The notes under the pieces are model-generated. The model made no database searches. It saw only the letters and a program-made list of their open reading frames with translations, and was not told the DNA's origin. Made by a program: the position numbers and the translations under genes. Below are positions 12,701 to 23,900 of a stretch of DNA of 64,000 nt, piece after piece. Position 1 is the stretch's first letter. The number at the start of each line of letters is the position of its first letter. The stretch comes from Synanceia verrucosa (Eukaryota; Chordata; Actinopteri; Perciformes; Synanceiidae), in contig CM056567.1 of the NCBI GenBank assembly GCA_029721515.1, positions 9,635,507-9,699,506 on the forward strand, written 5' to 3'.

Positions 12701-15700
12701 CAAACACATGAACTATATTCACGTACTTTAAAGTTAAGTTACAGTGATCGCAGTGCTAACACACATTTGTTTCTATTCATTTTTCAGACATAAGTATGGA
12801 TTAGCAACCAAGGTTAATGGGTCATACCTAAAACAGTTATCTGGACCAAAAAAATCTATTAAGGAGCTGAAAGAAAGGGGTGATATTCAGAGAAAAAAGA
12901 AAAAATTCAATATTCTCCGACATGAAGTGTGAAATTTGTGAGAAAGGCACCACATCGCTCCACTTTGCCAAGTTGGGTCAACCTCGTCACATCACAGACT
13001 CCACTGCTGAACATTTTGTTTTTTGACCATCCTTAGCAAAATTAAACTACTCTGGGCTCCATGAAATTCAGACAGCAGAGTATTTTTCCTCACAAACTGA
13101 TGACTCAATAATATCAGAGAATATTCTGGGGTTTTTTTTGTTTTGTTTTTTTATCTGAATAGTTTTCCTTGGCTCCACTTTAATGGCCCTAACCCTGAAA
13201 AAAAGATCGAGTGTTGTGACAGTTTTTTTATTTAATGAAACACTTACGGGGTTAAATTTCTGTCGCCTGAATTCTATCTTGTTTGCTGGGTTTGTGATCA
13301 GTGGCCCTGTGAAGAGCAGAGAGGCAACAGACCCCACAACATTTTCACTCTAGATAAGGAACACAGGACCCAACATCTGCATCAGCAATAAAATGAGTAG
13401 ATGAGGAGTTATCAGTGCAAGATACAATAGTTTGATGTGGTTTCCATTTTCCCCCTCACCATTTCTCAGGTTAATAAGACTAGGGATGTGATTATGAAGG
13501 GAGGTCTCGGTCTGGATGGCGTGTCTCCTATTACATGACATAAACACAATCATTATCAAAACAATTAAGGATGAAATGAGCTGAAGAAATCAGAAAGCAC
13601 CATGTGAAGGAACAGCTACCTCTCCAAGACTCCATTTACATAGTTGTTGTTGGCATCAGGCTGGCCCTGTTCAAAAACACACAGATTTAACACAATGACA
13701 TGTATATTATGTGTTATATAACATTACATTATGTGTAACAGTCCTGGCATTAATCATATAATCTATCTAATGTGGTAGATTCAATGTTAGCTAAATAATG
13801 ACAGAATATTACAAAATCCTGTGAAAGACTGTTTTGAAAGGTACCCAACACACTTTTTATTTCTTATTTTTTAAGGATAGTGTGCACCATGCTGCCATTT
13901 GGTTCATGACTTTTACACAGGCACAGGGACCATGTTAATGTTTCATTTGCTGTTATGAAATCTGGTGCCTTACATTAAAGCGCTGAAAGAAGACAGCCCC
14001 ACTACTTTACCATGTTTTGCTTTTCTGCAGCAGGCCACATGTTGCTTTGAGTTTTAGAGGTGCTGCTGCTACAATGAGGTCTCCATGACCTGCTTATGCT
14101 CTGCTCTGTAAAACACAAACAAAACATACCAATAACAGGATGGTCTTTCAGATCAAAAAAATAGCTGATCTGGTAGCATCTTCTGAGTGGTTCACTGGCA
14201 CACCTGTGATATCAAGAGAAGGGCTTTTCCAGCAGATGGCATTATTGGCTGAGGTCAATCTGGAACACAAATAAAAGTCATTTAATTTGTAATATATACC
14301 AAAACTCATCTGTGACTATACGGAGATGCTATCAAAATATGTACCTTTGTTTGAACTCCTGTGGTGCTCCATCTGTCCTTGATGACAGCGTTTTCACCTG
14401 TCCAGCAGGTCTGGATGTAGGGGCTTCTATATTCCTGGTACGACCCAGTTGCAGCAAACTTCCCTGGGGCAGGCTTTTAAACAGCTCGGGGTCATCCTGG
14501 ATCACATCGACGAGCAAGATATCCTTTTCATATGCGGTGATCTCATCCAAAATGCCATCCTGAGTATCACCAGCTGCCTCTGCATGGCTTTCATCCCTTT
14601 CACTACCTGCTATTTCAGAAGAACTGGATGCCTCTACTCCAGCAGAATGTAGCTGCTCCTCATTACTGAAGGCACCACTGTCATCTTCATCACTGCTGGG
14701 AGAAGAGCACGAGTCTGTCAGAGCACCTGAGGTAAGGATTGCCTTTATTTTAGGGTCGGCGGGGACTTGTTCAGATGTTTCGTTACTCTGTTCCACATCA
14801 TCTTCACAATCAGTTTCATCCTGGCTTTCCTCACCATTTCCATCATCATCATCATCATCTTCATCACTGCTTGGAGAAGACTGAGGTTTCCTTGAGGTAG
14901 TTTTAGAGGCTCCTTCCAATTCGTCAAGATAACCCTTGATGTTTTCATTATCGCCAGGATTTTGTTGCATGTGACATCCAGGTGACAGTTTGTGTTGTCT
15001 AATGTCTTTGTTAATCTCTTTCTTCTCCTCTTCATCGTCTAGGTTCTGATGAAGGACGTTGGTCCATGGGTGTCCTTTAGGTGAAGCAACAGGGGAGAGC
15101 ACTGGTGGAAGCATAAACTCACTTGAGTCCATTTTTACGCGCTTTTCATCGATAATGTTGTGCAATGATCTCTCTTTTACAATCACATGGTTGATGGGGC
15201 TTGCATTGTGATATGGTTTCAGTATGGGTGGGCTTCTGTCTGCGAAAAGTCCTTCATCCCTCTCTTGTTCGTCTTGAGGGAGGAGGAAGAAGGACACGCA
15301 TGATTCAAGGGAATCAGAGGTATGTGGAGGAGCAGAGGCTGAAGTCCATGGTGTTACCTGGGTTTCTTCACAGTGGAACAATGTTTTTTCTACTGCTTTG
15401 ACCATGGGCGACACAAAGTCACTCAAGCCAAGTGCAGAAGGGGAAGAGGTGGACGTTGAGCTATGAGTTTCAGGTTTGTTAACTGGCGAAGATGAGGCTA
15501 AGATGGTGTCAGTGCCTGACTCTCTTCCACACTGACTAGGGTTGGAAAGAATTTCCGTATTCAAGGAAAGACTGGCAAGTGATTCTTCTGCGTCCGTAAA
15601 GTGGTGTGTGTCCATGGAATACGATGACATTTTACAGGTTTTCACACTTCTCGTTGATAAAATGCTGTCTCCTGGCTTCTCTTCATTTTGATGAGAAACC

Positions 15701-18271
15701 TGATGGGCTGTGCCTGAAGAGGCATCTGTATGTGCATGTGGGAGCACGTCATTGGTCTGGTAGCTGGAGGAGCCTGGCTGATTTTGACCTAACGTAGAGC
15801 CGCTGTTATCTCTAACTGATGGATCATTTGGCTCTGCTGGACAGTCAGTGGTAGCAGCATGTGCTGTGAGCTTCCAATCACTGTTAGCAAAGGGCCAGGA
15901 CATGTATGTGCGTGCACAAGAATATTTAATTGTTTTGAAATAGGCCCTAACTCTCTGGCAGGTGAATGTCTCTATTTCATTCATGTCCACCTCATTCCCC
16001 TCACTGAACAGTTCTGGTGACATCTGTGCTGCATCAGTTTCTGTGTGTGCATCATTAAGTTCCTTGTAGACATGGTTTTCTTTCACAACTGGTCCAAAAG
16101 AGGCGCTGTCTGCAACTGCATGCTCTAAACATGACTGACTGTCATCAGAAGTCCCAAGGCATGTTTTCTCTTTACCACTAGAGTCCATTTTTGCTGGGCT
16201 TTTGCTTTCTAAATCTGAGGACAAAATACCATCCTTAACAACATCCCCAAGCTTTATTCTTTTGTCCCTGTGAATCTCTGCTCCTATTGGGTGAGATCCC
16301 GGCCAAGAATCCTCCTCAACATCTCTGTCTAACACACCAGTCCTGCACTTGCCCTTTTTTGCACGTTCACCTAGTATGAAATAAGCAGAACAAGCTGCAG
16401 AGCTTTCACTTTTGCAACTGTTGAGCAAACGGCAAGCAGTGTGACCTGGCAACGTCTGTACATCTGTGTTTTCTTTCAGATGTCTTTGGTGTTCAGTCAG
16501 ACTCTGAGACTGACAGACGCTCTTCTCAGACTCAACTCTGGGACAGAACTCTCTATGTTCAGCGAGAGCACTTTCTTCACCTGGGTCATGGCCTAAACGA
16601 CCAGGCCGAAATCCAGCTCTCATCTCCTGTTTGAAGCAATGCACAACCTTGGTTTTCAGAACATCAGGTAACACATAGCTGCAATCGTGCCTAAGAGCAT
16701 CACATTTCTGAGCTATGTCACAAAGCGGCACCTGCAGGTACTGGTTCACCCATATGACAACCTTTTTAGGGGTCTCAGTGACTGTGTTTTCTTTCTTTCT
16801 TTTAACCTCAACCATAGGCTGTTCTGGCCCTGGACTACTGTTTTTTTGCCCACACGCAGCCGGTGTCTTCTGCTGGGGTGAAATGCATGTACAGTCACCA
16901 CACAGACCACAGCCGAAGGCTCCAACAGCTCTTCTCAAAGACCCTCCTGACCCAGCAAGTCCAGTGGGGCTTGGTTGCGTATTTCTATCAATGTCTGCAA
17001 GTGGAAACAAAAACTTGTCAAACTTAATGTATCAGGCACTCAATGGAATTATTAAGCACCAATGAAACCCACAGTATCAGTATAAGGTGTTTTAAGGGGG
17101 TTAAGAAGAGCAGACTCATCAGTGTTAGCCCCATATGGGACTGTGTCACTGAAAAACTTAAGGGAGGGAACGCTGACTGTTTTTAATCAGTGGGATGCAT
17201 TCAATTAAATTTAGTATAAAAACAATCTAGTTGAGAACCACCATTTTTTATCCAAATCAACCCCATATCATCTGACAGGAAACACTTTAAGTACAGTAGT
17301 TAGCATGAAGCGGACCGTTAGCTTAGCATCTAGCAGCTCCAACTCACTTAGCTAAAAAAAAACATGCATTAGCCAAAAGTTAGCTCAGCGCTTTATGTAC
17401 CAAAACATCCTCACTTAGAAAACATTAGCTGGAGTTGAATGCCTGTTAACTTTAGTCGTTTGTTGATGGTCAACTAGTTGATCAAACAGCACAGCTAGCT
17501 AAAGTGCACCTTACTTGACAGTCCGGTGGGCATCGACCGTGTTCCCGTTTGAACTTGTCCGGTCTTTGCAGCAGCAGGCTGTGGATGACACCCAGCGGCC
17601 CTGGCCTTCACCTTGTCTTTACCGTCTCTACATCTGTCCCACCTGCGTTTAGCAAACCGGGTCACGCGAGCTTTACAGATCCCTCCACCAGGAGGTTTAC
17701 CCACACTAGCCTTCAGATTGTCCCTCACACAAGGCTTTTTGCCCCTAGCTCTTACCGGTCGGCGGACCTTGGTCCGTTTAATCACCGGTAGGTCTGACGC
17801 GGTGCAAAAGCACCATGCAAACCTCAGTCTGAGGTTGCAGAACTTTGTGATGCCGTGAAAGCTGTCTTTGCTCCTGGTGTTCAGTTCACTGTGTTGATAC
17901 TTGCCCCTAGTGTACGGCCCCTCTTGTTTAACTCTAGCACCCCTTTTGCATGGCTGGTAGTTATGTCTCCGCTTTGCCTTCTGCGTACCTACGCGACTCT
18001 CCTCCGGTTCTCCTTCAACGATGTTCACGGTCTTCACGCTTTCGGTCACATTTTCTGGGCCCGATAAAGAAGCGTGGACGGGTTCATGGCCGCCAGGGAC
18101 GGAGGCCGTGTCTTTCAGGGACTTAAGTTCAGTAACTAGCTGGTTTTCCTCTCGTCCTTTCGAGTCGACACTGCTCGGAGACCTCGGGAGTCGCCTCCGC
18201 CGCGGCACCAGTCTCAGCCCGTCTGTTAACGCGACTCGGTTAAGTTTAACTCTGCTTGAAGATGGCAACAT
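7646..18271 (-). CDS. topaz1: TOPAZ1 (testis- and ovary-specific PAZ domain protein), complete 20-exon coding region
   Basis: TOPAZ1 is a germ-cell protein needed for male meiosis in mouse; its molecular activity is poorly known. I joined 20 exons by GT-AG sites with consistent phase: 17515-18271, 14345-16994, 14204-14259, 14011-14105, 13620-13666, 13460-13527, 13248-13306, 12457-12543, 12207-12264, 11449-11600, 10779-10871, 10562-10677, 10397-10460, 10131-10302, 9914-10014, 9501-9666, 9140-9292, 8653-8856, 8378-8564, 7646-7844. They total 5484 nt, giving 1827 residues against about 1690 in human. The carboxy-terminal half carries the recognisable similarity, for example LIVPCQLGEVELALTLEMF and the ending NHLWANEVWMH. 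The amino-terminal 1135 residues are basic then acidic, low in complexity, and poorly conserved. The acceptor of exon 16 is the least certain boundary (9666 or 9660). The first ATG opens MLPSSSRVKLNRVAL. Confidence 0.88.
9684..9751. repeat. (CA)n/(TACACA)n microsatellite in topaz1 intron 15
   Basis: CA units interspersed with TA steps on the plus strand, so (TG)n on the transcribed sense. It ends 18 bp before the exon 16 acceptor and so occupies the polypyrimidine-tract region. Confidence 0.9.
10971..10984 (-). promoter_or_regulatory. CTCF consensus-like motif in topaz1 intron 10
   Basis: The minus strand reads CCAGCAGAGGGCAG, which fits the core CCASYAGRKGGCRS at all 14 positions. Occupancy is unknown. 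Confidence 0.4.
11695..12115. mobile_element. piggyBac-like MITE flanked by TTAA (copy 1)
   Basis: TTAA at 11695-11698 is followed by CTCTCTGGGTGCCA. At the other end TGGCACTCAATGAG precedes TTAA at 12112-12115. Inverted termini and TTAA targets are the piggyBac hallmark. The interior has no transposase. A second copy in opposite orientation is at 39734-40698. It sits in topaz1 intron 9. Confidence 0.7.
12457..12543 (-). CDS. topaz1: topaz1 coding exon 8, CCCH-like zinc-finger motif
   Basis: This exon covers residues 1245-1273 and holds a C-x9-C-x4-C-x3-H spacing (YCRQYFSESLSCGFKMCRFQH), compatible with a CCCH-type zinc finger as found in RNA-binding proteins. The acceptor is CCCTCAG|TACTGC and the donor GAGAAG|GTACGT, phase 0 on both sides. 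The motif is seen; zinc or RNA binding is inferred. Confidence 0.7.
14345..16994 (-). CDS. topaz1: topaz1 coding exon 2 (giant 2650-bp exon)
   Basis: One open frame of about 883 codons. It is hydrophilic, Ser/Glu/Asp-rich and apparently disordered, with a short Cys cluster (CGLCGDCTC) near its start. Two acidic blocks share the motif SSPSSDEDD: one leads into a run of aspartates, the other follows about 50 residues later. The end (DILLVDVIQDDPELFKSLPQGSLLQLG) looks more ordered. The acceptor is TTTCCACTTGCAG|ACATTG and the donor CAAAG|GTACAT. A single very large early exon is also the layout of mammalian TOPAZ1. Confidence 0.85.
17515..18271 (-). CDS. topaz1: topaz1 coding exon 1
   Basis: This exon encodes the basic amino-terminal 252 residues, rich in Arg and Lys (for example LRLVPRRRRLPRSPSS near residues 20-35 and RRPVRARGKKP further on), with no fold I recognise. 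The donor is TCAA|GTAAGG at 17515/17514. Joining it to exon 2 makes an asparagine codon across the junction (GLSN-IDRNT). Confidence 0.8.
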
Positions 18272-18520
18272 ACTGACAATTAAAACAACGACTGTCGAAA
18301 GCTGGAAAATAAAATTTTCTTAACCTACTTTCTATTCTAGACTCTATTTTAATAGTTACTGCAGAACTTTAAAGTAAAATGCGAACTTGCCGCATTACGT
18401 TACGTCTACACACGTCCTGACCCTTATGCTTGTCTTTCCCTGCTCACATTTATTAACTACATGTTGCCATGGCAGCGAAGGTGTGCAGACAACTCTGCGC
18501 ATGCGCAAGGTTTTAATTTA
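18272..18520 (-). promoter_or_regulatory. topaz1: topaz1 promoter with X-box-like and NRF1 sites
   Basis: Between 190 and 240 bp upstream of the topaz1 ATG lie two near-palindromes. GTTGCCATGGCAGC at 18463-18476 resembles the RFX X-box (GTTGCC-AT-GGCAAC). TGCGCATGCGCA at 18496-18507 is a perfect NRF1 site. RFX factors and NRF1 are established activators of germ-cell and ciliary genes, which suits a testis- and ovary-restricted gene. The promoter assignment is inferred from position. Confidence 0.6.
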
Positions 18521-19831
18521 TCATTTCTGCTGTGATACTAAAATATCATAACGTTTTTGCGAACCAACACATATTGGCCACGAATAACAACACGTCCACC
18601 GTTAGTTAATGGCTTATTTTTTTATTTAACAGACTGTTATACTGTAACATCCCAAAGGTATTTTCTAGTTTAATCCATTGTTGACTGTTTACCATTAATT
18701 TATTAGGACAATTAAATGAGTGATGGATTAGTAACTCGATAAATAAATAAGAAATAAACTACATAACTAGAAGATGCAAAAGAGGAAATGTGACAAAAAA
18801 TTAAGTTGAAATAAAAATATTTTTAATATTATTAAATTTACAAGGGCAGGTACAGAACATCTGAACTATATATATTTCACTGAAAAATTATGTAATGACG
18901 GAATTATGGTGTATTTGACATAAGTTTGATACAACCTTGCATGTGATTATTTTTAATTCATGTACTGTAGTTTATAATGATATGTATAACAGGTCTAAAA
19001 TTTACACCTGAAATTGTTTTTTTTTTTTTTTTAAAAAAAAACATATAAAAAAATACAAAATCGATGTGACGATTTTATATGATCTGAAACTGAGCATTGC
19101 ACATAATGGGAAGAGGTAGTCTTTTATACAAGTAGTTTGTATATAGCAACGCATGTACAGATAATGTTGACAAGAGTGGTGCTGGGGTTCAGTTCAACTG
19201 CATGAAGTGAATAATATATTTTTATCCTAAAGTGAATGGATTATGGCTGCAGAGTATAGCTTTGAACATTAACACTATTGCTACACTGAGCACACTGACA
19301 GGTGCCCAGCTCTTCATGCTAAGGGATAAAAATACTGCCTTCAGGTAAAAAACTATGCAAATAGCAAAAGATGGAAAACAATATATTTTACATTTTGCTT
19401 TGTGTTCAGACACAAAACTTATATAATCAAGACTAGTAGCCTTTATGACCGCAATCTCCAATATAACTTATTCAATATATACTGTGTATGCTGAGGTAAT
19501 TCAATATGAAGGAAGACTGCAATGTTTTCTTTAAAAGAACCATGACACAGACATAGTTTTGAAATGTGTATTTAATAAAAAGAAAACTAGTCATAAAATG
19601 TGATTATCCGTGCTGTATGTCTTGTATGGGTTGGGATCAGTTTTTATTTGGGATGTTTGCTGTTTGTTGTACTTTTTTCTAATTCACAATGTGACATGAT
19701 GCAAAGGAAATATGTTTCACACAAATCTGGATCATGTCCAAGTAATTAATCATCATTACATTAGCACAAACTTAAGATATATGCTGACTGAATCCTTCTA
19801 GATGGAGGTGAAAGCCTGAGGAGATGTGAGG
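18521..19831. other. AT-rich spacer between topaz1 promoter and mir-138
   Basis: No coding potential is seen. The DNA is strongly AT-rich with homopolymer runs (about 19018-19038). If mir-138 is transcribed toward topaz1, part of its primary transcript would cross this spacer. Confidence 0.4.
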
Positions 19832-19918
19832 GGTTGAGGGTGAGACCCTGGTGTTGGGAAGTAGCCGGTCCCTGGATTGCAGCGGCCTGATTCACAACAC
19901 CAGCTGTCCCGCCCCACC
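19832..19918 (-). ncRNA. mir138: mir-138 precursor hairpin (mir-138-1 ortholog)
   Basis: The minus strand contains all 23 nt of vertebrate miR-138-5p at 19883-19905 (starts AGCTGGTGTTGTGAATC, seed GCUGGUG). After a loop comes a 3p arm at 19844-19865 (GCTACTTCCCAACACCAGGG), which differs from the human 3p sequence at one internal base, CTTCCC for CTTCAC. The arms pair through CTGGTGTT/AACACCAG, and the stem extends into GGGAC/GTCTC. In human MIR138-1 lies between ABHD5 and TOPAZ1 on the TOPAZ1 strand; the same holds here, so synteny points to mir-138-1 rather than mir-138-2. miR-138 is enriched in brain and limits dendritic-spine growth. Confidence 0.95.
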
Positions 19919-19921
19919 AAG

Positions 19922-19936
19922 CCAGCAGGTGGCGCT
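19922..19936 (+). promoter_or_regulatory. CTCF consensus motif next to mir-138
   Basis: CCAGCAGGTGGCGCT fits CCASYAGRKGGCRSY at every position, on the plus strand. It begins 17 bp from the 5' end of the mature 5p arm, at the base of the hairpin. Occupancy is not shown by sequence. Confidence 0.5.
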
Positions 19937-20920
19937 CTGATGGCAGAATAGGTTCTCAGTTGGAAAGCAGAGAAGTGGTTCCATCTCAATACATCCTCCT
20001 CGGGGGAAAGAGTCAGCTCTCTACTCTCATCTTTGCCACATTGGTGACAGCTGTGGAGAGAGAGGACATGCGAATTAGATCCAGAGAAACCCATTTGAGG
20101 TGAATCAAAGAGATATGAGGGAACTTTCTCGAGAACGTTCCTCTCGTTTTGTTCTAGCCATAAATCCAGGCGTGAGGCGTTCTGGGAGCCTTTGGCCCAC
20201 CTCTCTATACCTGACAGGCATTAGACCACTCTCAAGCCCCTGCCTCAGCTCTGGTGCTTCTGCACTCCACAGCTCCAACAACATCCTATGCAAATTTTAT
20301 AATCACATCCCGGCAACGAGTGATGTGTGTGTACCTACAGTGAAGAGGAATATAAGCTTTTACTTAGCATATGAAATGAGTTGGGATTAGAATGAGATAA
20401 AGAGCAGAGTGAAGAGCGGAGGGAGTGTTACCAGAGAGGTCACTCATAATTTTACGTCTATGAAGCACTTTAAAATCTTCCTGACTGCTCTCACTGGCGT
20501 TAGAATAGCACACTGGACTCGACTGAGTGATAAAAGAACACTGACAGTTTCACCAATGACTGCGCACTTCAAATTAAAATGTTGTAGCGTGATAAAAGGA
20601 CATAAAAATCTTTGTAGGAGAGGAAGAATGGCCTTTCAACCCTGCGAACCCAGACCAGCGAGGTTGACTCCTACAAATCATGAGGCACTTAGCTGATGCT
20701 TGTTTCTAGAACATGTCGGGTGGCTCTTTGTTCTGGAAGTCTGGCTATTATCATGATCTTTTATTCTTTCAATCAATTAAAATTTATAATTTAGTCTCTA
20801 TGATGTAAGAAAATGGAGACAATGTGAAAAAAGACAGAAAAGCATTGAATCCTCAAATATGATAAGTTAGAAGTAACATTTGTTTTTTAATAGAAGAAAC
20901 AATTACTATAATATAGAATA

Positions 20921-20972
20921 GAATTACTTCATTGATCCCAACCTGGGAAATTATGTTCCATCAAAACAGTGA
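20921..20972. repeat. LINE-like 3' tail fragment (ATTGATCCC...GGGAAATT type)
   Basis: ATAGAATAGAATTACTTC is followed by ATTGATCCCAACCTGGGAAATT, a signature shared with 48903-48945 and 63226-63295. It is a common teleost retrotransposon end; I do not assign a clade. Confidence 0.5.
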
Positions 20973-23900
20973 ATAATTTATTTTTTGTCAATGGCTTATC
21001 AATTTATGGACTATTCATTTCAGCTGAACATTACCGTGTTGTTTTTGTTATGGGATTGCCTCTATAACGAATGGGCCGCCCTGGTTTATGTCCAAAAGGC
21101 TGTCAGAACTAGCAGTACAAACTGTCTAATTATAAATTAAATCGAGAAATATGTCTTCTGTCTTTATTTGTTGGGTGGGGGAAAGCTAACTTGAACAGCG
21201 TTCTTTGTGATTATTTGGTGAAAAGAACTAAAGAGTATAAAGGAGGCGCTGCCTATCACCAACAGAGTGAAACGCTGACAGAGGCACACGGGGGGGTTAA
21301 TTTAAAAAACAGCAATTCTCTCAATAGGTGATTGAAAATAAATGTCAATTTCCTCAAGGTGCCTGACAGAGAATAGGTGTATAAAAGATGTGTCGGGCTT
21401 TCCTTTGTTTGCTCTGCCTCTCTCTGTTTGGCATGCCAGACACTGTGGCACACAGCAGTTGTTCTTCCTCTCACACTTGTCTCACCATGTGCTGCTGTCC
21501 ACTGAGATATACCTCAGGGAGACGCTGTAAAAAGTATGCTTAATATGAATAATTTGAGACATTACAAGTGGCCCCTTCTGCAGATAATTCAAGCATATGC
21601 ACATTACTGTGAAAAAAAATCCATTACTGTGGATGCAAGCTTTGGCTACATAGTGAAATTTACATTTATTTCTGTGAAGGGAAATATTTCACCAGTGTGC
21701 ATCCATTTTGGTAGGAAAGTGCGTGAGTGCATGTTCTTTTTATGTGAATGGATTAGAGATGGTGCAATGACATGCACACATCTGTGTTGTTTAGCCTATT
21801 GGAAATGCTGCACTTAAATTTGATTTTTAAACGCGAACTGGTACAAACATGAATACTAAGGTGTATCGGACAAAATATCCATGAATTTTGAACATCAATT
21901 TCACAGGTAGAGGACTGTAAATTAGGAGTTCATGTAAATTAAATAAATGTTCAGACTGCTAACATAGCGTGCAACATTAAAGGAATGGGCACTGTTTGTT
22001 TCTGCACAATAAGCCACCCTTTAACACCAGACATCAGACTGAAGGGGTGGAACTACAAGGATCTTTATTTTCTTGCATTCACATCCATTTCTTTGTCTCT
22101 CACTGGACCGGTGTGAAGCTGACGGGAACGCAAGCAGCAGCTGAATTCCTTTAAATAGCCCTGCCTGCCTCATCATATGGTTGCTATGGCAGCCAGCCTC
22201 TCGTTTCAAGATAACGTCCACATGCTTGAGAAACCTCCTCCATCTCAGCGCTATAGATGCACGCTGCTCGGCAAAAGAAAAAAAGACAAGATTTGACGAA
22301 GCGATGCAGCCACTATTTAATGGCACATATGAATAATGTTTGGTGTGTCTGCAAAATTAATCAATATCTGAGCTTTGTGCGCAAGATCAGTCTGCTGTCG
22401 TCGAAGCTTCTCGTAGTGGGTGACTGGAAAAAAAAAACAATTTATTGAAAAAAAAAAAATTACGAGTGTTTGAAGGATATGAGTGAGGAAGAAGAAAATG
22501 TTAGGTAGAGAAGGAGAATGATGGAGAAATCTTAACCCGAGATCAAAAGTGAAACAGATGAGTGAACAGCTGGTACAAGAAATGGAGTGATGCTGAGAGA
22601 AATGAAGGGTGAAAAGGGGGATGAATGATCCGTGACATTTTTAAGGGAATGAAAGAACTGAAAGAAAGCTATAGAAAGGAGAGCTAAATAATAAATGCCA
22701 TCTTTTCAAGAACATTTTTGTGAATAAGCAGCTCTTTCCCATCTCCTCTTCCCTGCCTTTCCAGCCCCCCCATCCTTTGTCCTCTCTTCAGTTTTTACCC
22801 AAGCTCTGAATTAGTCGTATGTTGAGCTGAGGGTCAAACAGGACGTTAACAGAGCAGGATTGTCGGGAGCTGGTGTGTCAGATCTACATGGATATATCTC
22901 TGAAGCTGACTTTGTCCTGAATCTCTGCCCTTAAGTGCGCTAAGGGAACTATTGTGAATCTCAAAGGTGTGAAATCAATTATAGGGCGAGAGAGGGAGGA
23001 GGCAGGTTTCTCAAAGCCAAATTTAAACAGCTTTTTAAAGCTACCCGCTTTTGTGTTAGCTTTTTAAAGCTAACACAAATAATTTGTGAAATGTTTGTGC
23101 TTTAAAATGTGCTCACGTTGTGGGTTGAAAACACGAAATACGAGGCCAAAAATACACACTTGAAGAACATCATTTTGCAATATAGTAGAAGGACATAAGC
23201 TGGGTGGACAGTGGGCTAATAAGACTTTAGGTCTAAATATATATGAACTTACCTTAGGAAATCTATTTTGGACTCTACCGTCCTCACAGGGATCCTCTTT
23301 TTCACGTAACCTAAAAAGGGAGACAGATCAGTACAGAGTAGTCATGAAAAAAATCCATACACAGCTGTTTATGTTTGGAAAGTATCTTAGTGAGGAAATT
23401 AGTCTGCAAAAAAAAAAAGAGAAGTCAAAAGGAAGTCAATAGAGATGGCACCCTCAATTTCCCCTTAAAACACACAGACAGGCTGATTGCATTTGAGAGA
23501 GTTGGGCGCGCCTCAGCATCTCCTAATGCGTCTGCAAATTGAGTTGGAAAATGACGACGCCTGTTGTCTGCACTTGGGATGGAAGCCAGGGAGGCAAAGA
23601 GCTTTGCTGTGGAGAGCATCCTGTGTTTTAGACCCACACGATTGACCAGCAGACCTCCACTTGCGCGTCGTTTCCCTTTTATTTATATCTTGTTGAGAAT
23701 AATTCTGTTAATTCTGTTTTATGTGTACCACATCTCTGTCTTTTAATCAGATGACAAACGATAACGCTCTTTAACAAATGACTGATTATCTGTGACAGTA
23801 ATACAAATATGAGTATAGTGAACAATATCAAATGACTGAAATGATGTTAAACATGAGTCAAATGTATCAGTTCATATCAGTGTATTATGTTTTTGACACT

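Noticed and set aside
17549..18323. Plus-strand frames opposite topaz1 exon 1
   Set aside because: They are shadows of the GC-rich antisense coding exon; no promoter or splice support.
19798..20094. 98-codon frame covering the mir-138 hairpin
   Set aside because: It is on the miRNA strand, but its composition follows the hairpin and it has no similarity to a protein. The miRNA explains the conservation.
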